From assembly GCA_003252195.1 (NCBI GenBank), contig QKFK01000229.1:1-18711 (forward strand): a DNA stretch of 18,711 nt. Direction: 5' to 3'. Shown here piece after piece: positions 15,147 through 18,711 of the stretch (within the stretch, counting starts at the first letter, position 1; each line of letters opens with the position of its first letter). The notes beneath the pieces are model-generated. The model worked only from the letters and a program-made list of their open reading frames with translations, was not told where the DNA came from and did no database searches. This DNA comes from Rhodospirillales bacterium (GTDB lineage: Bacteria > Pseudomonadota > Alphaproteobacteria > QKFK01 > SZUA-500). A program made the translations under genes and the position numbers.

Positions 15147-16253
15147 TTAAAAATCTCTCCTTTCAAAATCAATTCTAGGGTCAATTAAATGATAAGTTAT
15201 ATCGCTTATAAGATTTAACACTAGCCCAATAAGCCCAAATATATATAGTGATGCAAACACAATAGGGTAATCGCGGTTCATAATGGCTTCATAACCAAGT
15301 AGCCCCATGCCATCAAGAGAGAATATTACCTCAATTAATACCGATCCTGTAAATAATAGGCTAACTAACATTGCAGGGAAGCCTGATATTACAATCAACA
15401 TGGCGTTTCTAAATACATGTTTGTATAAAATATCTTTAGTAGCCAAGCCTTTTGCTTTTGCGGTGGTTACATATTGTTTGTTTATCTCTTCTAGAAAAGA
15501 GTTTTTGGTTAGCATAGTTAGAGATGCAAATCCCCCGATAGACATAGTTATAATCGGCAAGCACATGTGCCAGAAATAATCTTTAACTTTAGCTAATAAT
15601 CCTAACTCAGCCCAATTGTCTGATACAATTCCGCGTAGTGGGAATATATTGAGATAAGAACCGCCAGCAAAGAGGGTGATTAATAATACCGCGAATAAGA
15701 AACCAGGAATTGCATAACCGATAATAATTGCCCAAGATGATATTATATCGAATTTTGAACCATCTTTTATGGCTTTTCTAATTCCTAAAGGAATAGATAT
15801 TAAATATATAATAAGGCTACTCCATAAACCTAGGGAAATAGATATTGGCATGCGTTCTATAATTAATGAAATAACAGATTTATCTTTATAAAAGCTATTA
15901 CCAAAATCAAAAGAAATATAATTTTTTAGCATTATCAAAAAGCGTTCATGTGCTGGTTTATCAAAACCAAATTGCTTTTCTAATGATTTTATAAATTCTG
16001 GGTCTACGCCTTTCGCGCCTCTGTATTTGTTATTTAGATTATTACCAGTTGCTAGAGGCTTGGTAGAATGCATCTCCATGCTTGAACCGCCAGATATTCC
16101 AGATGTAGCATTGGTGTTTATGCCCTGATATTTTGCTAAAATATGCTCAATTGGTCCCCCTGGTGCAAATTGAATAAAAGCAAAATTCACTAGCATAATG
16201 CAAAATAATGTTACAGGAATTAAAGCTAAACGTTTGGCAATATATAGTTTCAT
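15147..16253 (-). CDS. yejB: Peptide ABC transporter permease YejB
   Basis: This 368-residue inner-membrane subunit is of the OppB/DppB type. The first helix (about 9-30) is followed by a long periplasmic segment with NKYRGAKGVDPEFIKSLEK (75-93) and FGFDKPAHERF (95-105), which mark YejB and set it apart from other DppB proteins. Five more helices follow, and the EAA loop is at 255-290 (EEINKQYVTTAKAKGL). The glycine/serine-rich stretch at about 50-72 looks like a flexible insert. Its ATG overlaps the yejA stop (ATGA), so the two are translationally coupled. Confidence 0.92.
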   Translation of the reverse strand: MKLYIAKRLALIPVTLFCIMLVNFAFIQFAPGGPIEHILAKYQGINTNATSGISGGSSMEMHSTKPLATGNNLNNKYRGAKGVDPEFIKSLEKQFGFDKPAHERFLIMLKNYISFDFGNSFYKDKSVISLIIERMPISISLGLWSSLIIYLISIPLGIRKAIKDGSKFDIISSWAIIIGYAIPGFLFAVLLITLFAGGSYLNIFPLRGIVSDNWAELGLLAKVKDYFWHMCLPIITMSIGGFASLTMLTKNSFLEEINKQYVTTAKAKGLATKDILYKHVFRNAMLIVISGFPAMLVSLLFTGSVLIEVIFSLDGMGLLGYEAIMNRDYPIVFASLYIFGLIGLVLNLISDITYHLIDPRIDFERRDF

Positions 16254-18052
16254 TTTATATCTCCCTTATACCACCAAGTTGAAAAGCTTGTTCCCATAAT
16301 TGGAGTAACTTCTGGTATGCCAAATTTATTCCAATAGGCAATTCTGTCATAAGCAAGGTACCAATGTGGCAACACATAATAACCAAACAATAGACATCTA
16401 TCTAAGGCTCTTACTGCCGTGACTAACTCTTCTTTATTTTTAGCGCTAACAATCTTTCCGATTATAGCATCAATCGCAGGGTTGTTTATGCCCGCATAGT
16501 TTTGTGAGCCGATGTTGTTGGCAGCTTCACTTCCCCAAAACTCATATTGCTCATTACCTGGGGATAAAGATTGCCCCCAAGCTTTTATCATCATGTCATA
16601 ATCAAAATCGTCTAAGCGATTTTTGTATATATTTGCATCAACGGCACGGATATGTGCTTTAATTCCAATTTTTTTGAGGTTTTTAATAAAAGGAAAGATA
16701 ACTCTTCCAAATGTTGGCGCATCGGTTGCGTTTAACAATATTTCAAATTCTAAAGGAGTTCCTTTTTTATCAACCATATCGCCATTTTTAAAACTATAGC
16801 CATTAGATGTTAAAATTTTGACTGCTTTGCGCAAGTTAGGACGATTATCGCCAGAGCCATCAGATGTAGGTGTGATATATTCAGATGTAAAAATATCTTG
16901 AGGTAATAATGATTTAAACGGCGCTAATAACTCTAATTCGTCTTTGCTTATTTTGCCTTTTGAAGCAAGCTCAGAATTGTCAAAATAGCTGGTTGTTCTA
17001 CTATATTGCCCATAAAATAAATTTTTATTAGCCCACTCATAGTCAAATACATATAACAATGCTTTGCGCAAATTTATGTCACTAAAAATAGGTCTGCGAG
17101 TGTTGTAAGCAAATCCTTGCATGCCACTTGGAGTGTGCCTCTCAAACATGCCTTTTACTACTTTACCGTCTTTAACAGCAGGAAAATCATATGATGTGGC
17201 CCATTTTGAAGCAGATGATTCTACCCTAATATCTATTGCTCCTGCAGCAAAAGCCTGCATGGTAGCAAGATAATCCATGTAATAATCATAGCGAATAGTG
17301 TCAAAATTATATCGACCTTTATTTACTGGCAAATCCTTTGCCCAATATTCTTTGTTGCGCTCATATGTAATATATCTTCCAGCAGAAAAATCTTTAATAA
17401 TATATGGCCCACTGGTAACGGGAATATCTAGGTTTACTTTATCAAACTCTTTGTCTCGCCAATAATGCTTTGGTAATATCGGCATTTGACCCAAAATGAA
17501 AGGCAGTTCACGGTTAGATGCATCTTTGAAGTTAAATATAACAGTTTTGTTGTCTATTGCTTCAACATTCTTCACGCCGCCGTAATAGCTTCTATAAAAT
17601 GGGTTGCCTTTTTCTTTTAAGATATTGAACGAAAAAACAACATCTTCTGCATTAATATCATGGTTATCACTAAATTTAGCTTGAGGATTAATATAAAATT
17701 TTATCCATAAATTATCTGGTGAGACTTCAAAATATTCTGCTATTAAGCCATATTCAGATAAAGTTTCGTCTTCTGCTGCGGTGGCGAGTGAATCATAATT
17801 CATGCTAATGCCATCTGCAGAATTACCTTTTATAATAAAAGGGTTAAAGGAGTCAAAAGACCCATAAGCAGCAAATTTTACAGCCCCACCTTTTGGGGCA
17901 CTAGGGTTGACGTAATCAAAATGAGTAAAGTTGTGGCTGTATTTAGGCTCTCCATACATTGAAATGGATTTAACTTTTTTTGCCTGAGCATAACCTGCAT
18001 TGGAGCAGAGTATAAGCCCTAAACATAAAAGCCTGAGCATGCCACGTTTCAT
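16250..18052 (-). CDS. yejA: Periplasmic peptide-binding protein YejA
   Basis: The ATG at 18052 was chosen instead of the longest frame (18133). It sits 1 base after the preceding stop, has GGAA 6 bases upstream and begins a classical signal peptide (MKRGMLRLLCLGLILCSNAGYAQA, cut near residue 24). The product has 600 residues, close to E. coli YejA. It is a solute-binding protein family 5 member: SMYGEPKYSHNFTHFDYVNP (32-51), PKGGAVKFAAYGSFDSFNPF near 55-74, and a C-terminal lobe with DYDMMIKAWGQS and a tail of aromatics (MGTSFSTWWYK). YejA captures peptides for YejBEF. Studied systems carry microcin C (E. coli) or murein peptides (Agrobacterium and relatives) and affect resistance to antimicrobial peptides (Brucella). 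The substrate here is inferred, not shown. Confidence 0.92.
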   Translation of the reverse strand: MKRGMLRLLCLGLILCSNAGYAQAKKVKSISMYGEPKYSHNFTHFDYVNPSAPKGGAVKFAAYGSFDSFNPFIIKGNSADGISMNYDSLATAAEDETLSEYGLIAEYFEVSPDNLWIKFYINPQAKFSDNHDINAEDVVFSFNILKEKGNPFYRSYYGGVKNVEAIDNKTVIFNFKDASNRELPFILGQMPILPKHYWRDKEFDKVNLDIPVTSGPYIIKDFSAGRYITYERNKEYWAKDLPVNKGRYNFDTIRYDYYMDYLATMQAFAAGAIDIRVESSASKWATSYDFPAVKDGKVVKGMFERHTPSGMQGFAYNTRRPIFSDINLRKALLYVFDYEWANKNLFYGQYSRTTSYFDNSELASKGKISKDELELLAPFKSLLPQDIFTSEYITPTSDGSGDNRPNLRKAVKILTSNGYSFKNGDMVDKKGTPLEFEILLNATDAPTFGRVIFPFIKNLKKIGIKAHIRAVDANIYKNRLDDFDYDMMIKAWGQSLSPGNEQYEFWGSEAANNIGSQNYAGINNPAIDAIIGKIVSAKNKEELVTAVRALDRCLLFGYYVLPHWYLAYDRIAYWNKFGIPEVTPIMGTSFSTWWYKGDIK

Positions 18053-18053
18053 T

Positions 18054-18710
18054 TTATATTCCGTCTTTTGGGAAACGTTTTGAGCTATAATTGTCATCGC
18101 GCCAACTTGCAAAAGGAAGCCCTCTGTCATCATCAGAATCTTCTTGTGCTGGTTTTTTTTCTGCTATTGACGGTTCTTTGCGGGCTTCTTCATCTTCTTT
18201 TTCCTGATGTTTTTTTGCAAAGTTAAAAGAAGGTCTGCCAAAGATGCCTGAATAAGCTTTTTCTATTTTTTGTTCTTCTGGTTGCTCATCTTCCATTTCT
18301 GTAGAAGGCTTAACTTCTGTCCTTGGTTCAAAAGAGCGTTCGCCACTAGGCATAGAGTTAAAGTCGAAAAGCTTTTTAGCTCCGGTTTCTTTGTTAGTTT
18401 CTTCTCTCATCCATTCAAGGTTTTCTTCTAATGAAGATAAATTTGGTTTTGCATTCATTTGGCTTGCATATTTTGTATCTTCACTTAGGTCAAATATAGG
18501 CTTTGCGGGTATTTCTACCTGTGGTTCTTCGTGCTCAGAAATAGCTTCTTCTGTAGCGGCCTCTACTGGCTCACTAAATTTTTCATCAGCAGAAAAAGAA
18601 TCTTCGGATTCTTGTTTTTGAACATCTTTTGTTTCTGTGTTTTTTATCTCAGTTTTTTCTTCTGCTTCCGGATTTTTGTCAGATTTTTTAGATTCAGAAA
18701 GTGATTCTTG
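18054..18710 (-). CDS. Acidic low-complexity protein, 5' end outside window
   Basis: The frame is open from the right border to a TAA at 18056-18054, giving at least 218 residues. An ATG at 18458 exists but has no ribosome-binding site, and the same acidic composition continues upstream of it, so the start is likely beyond the window. The protein is very rich in E, K, S and D (for example EDEEARKEPS, EDSDDDRG), with short conserved-looking islands: KLFDFNSMPSGERSFEPR, AYSGIFGRPSFNFAKK and a tail GLPFASWRDDNYSSKRFPKDGI. No signal peptide or membrane segment is visible in this part. Its stop lies 1 base before the yejA start, so it belongs to the yej transcript. I do not recognise a family; it looks disordered, with short binding motifs. 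Confidence 0.6.
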   Translation of the reverse strand, partial: QESLSESKKSDKNPEAEEKTEIKNTETKDVQKQESEDSFSADEKFSEPVEAATEEAISEHEEPQVEIPAKPIFDLSEDTKYASQMNAKPNLSSLEENLEWMREETNKETGAKKLFDFNSMPSGERSFEPRTEVKPSTEMEDEQPEEQKIEKAYSGIFGRPSFNFAKKHQEKEDEEARKEPSIAEKKPAQEDSDDDRGLPFASWRDDNYSSKRFPKDGI

Positions 18711-18711
18711 A

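Noticed and set aside
18053..18133. Longer yejA start at 18133
   Set aside because: It would put 27 residues in front of a typical signal peptide and overlap the acidic gene; the ATG at 18052 has a ribosome-binding site.
1..18711. CRISPR array, tRNA or rRNA genes, insertion sequence or prophage
   Set aside because: No regularly spaced repeats, cloverleaf genes, transposase or phage protein motifs were seen on either strand.

Overview
The window is AT-rich DNA from a Gram-negative bacterium, most likely an alphaproteobacterium. Three things point that way: the compact lipid A/LPS gene order msbA, DUF374-type acyltransferase, waaA, lpxK; a complete yejABEF peptide importer; and a FliN-like SpoA protein. 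Coding density is high, with short or overlapping gene junctions. The placement rests on protein families and synteny only, since there is no rRNA gene. I see no tRNA gene, CRISPR array, insertion sequence or phage gene.

Layout from left to right. (1) The 3' end of an unidentified gene on the + strand (2-442) is followed by a 394-base gap holding a hairpin terminator and a GC-rich, pseudoknot-capable segment that ends in a T-run, a candidate small RNA. (2) A minus-strand pair encodes a secreted DUF3108 protein and a U32-family [4Fe-4S] protein of the kind that hydroxylates tRNA or rRNA. (3) A divergent + strand pair encodes an alpha/beta hydrolase and an unusual membrane-anchored Mur ligase. 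(4) A convergent gap of about 260 bases contains a GC-rich three-way-junction fold. (5) The minus-strand operon msbA, DUF374 acyltransferase, waaA, lpxK covers lipid A 4'-phosphorylation, Kdo transfer, a probable secondary acylation and flipping of the core-lipid A across the inner membrane. (6) Divergent from msbA is an unidentified membrane-anchored protein of 403 residues with a perfect 13-bp palindrome in its promoter region. (7) A long minus-strand operon reads: acidic low-complexity protein (start outside the window), yejA, yejB, yejE, yejF, fliN-like.

The common theme is the cell envelope. The LPS operon builds the outer leaflet. The Yej system imports peptides, and its alphaproteobacterial relatives import muropeptides or microcin C-like compounds. 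The Mur ligase/hydrolase pair looks like an amide-forming/ester- or amide-cleaving couple acting at the membrane. The least explained items are this pair, the two structured intergenic segments, the 403-residue envelope protein, and the acidic and FliN-like genes that bracket yejABEF.

Several starts were moved inward from the longest reading frame because of ribosome-binding sites, signal peptides or gene junctions (DUF3108, waaA, acyltransferase, yejA, fliN). The two edge genes are partial and were extended to the window borders because their frames stay open.
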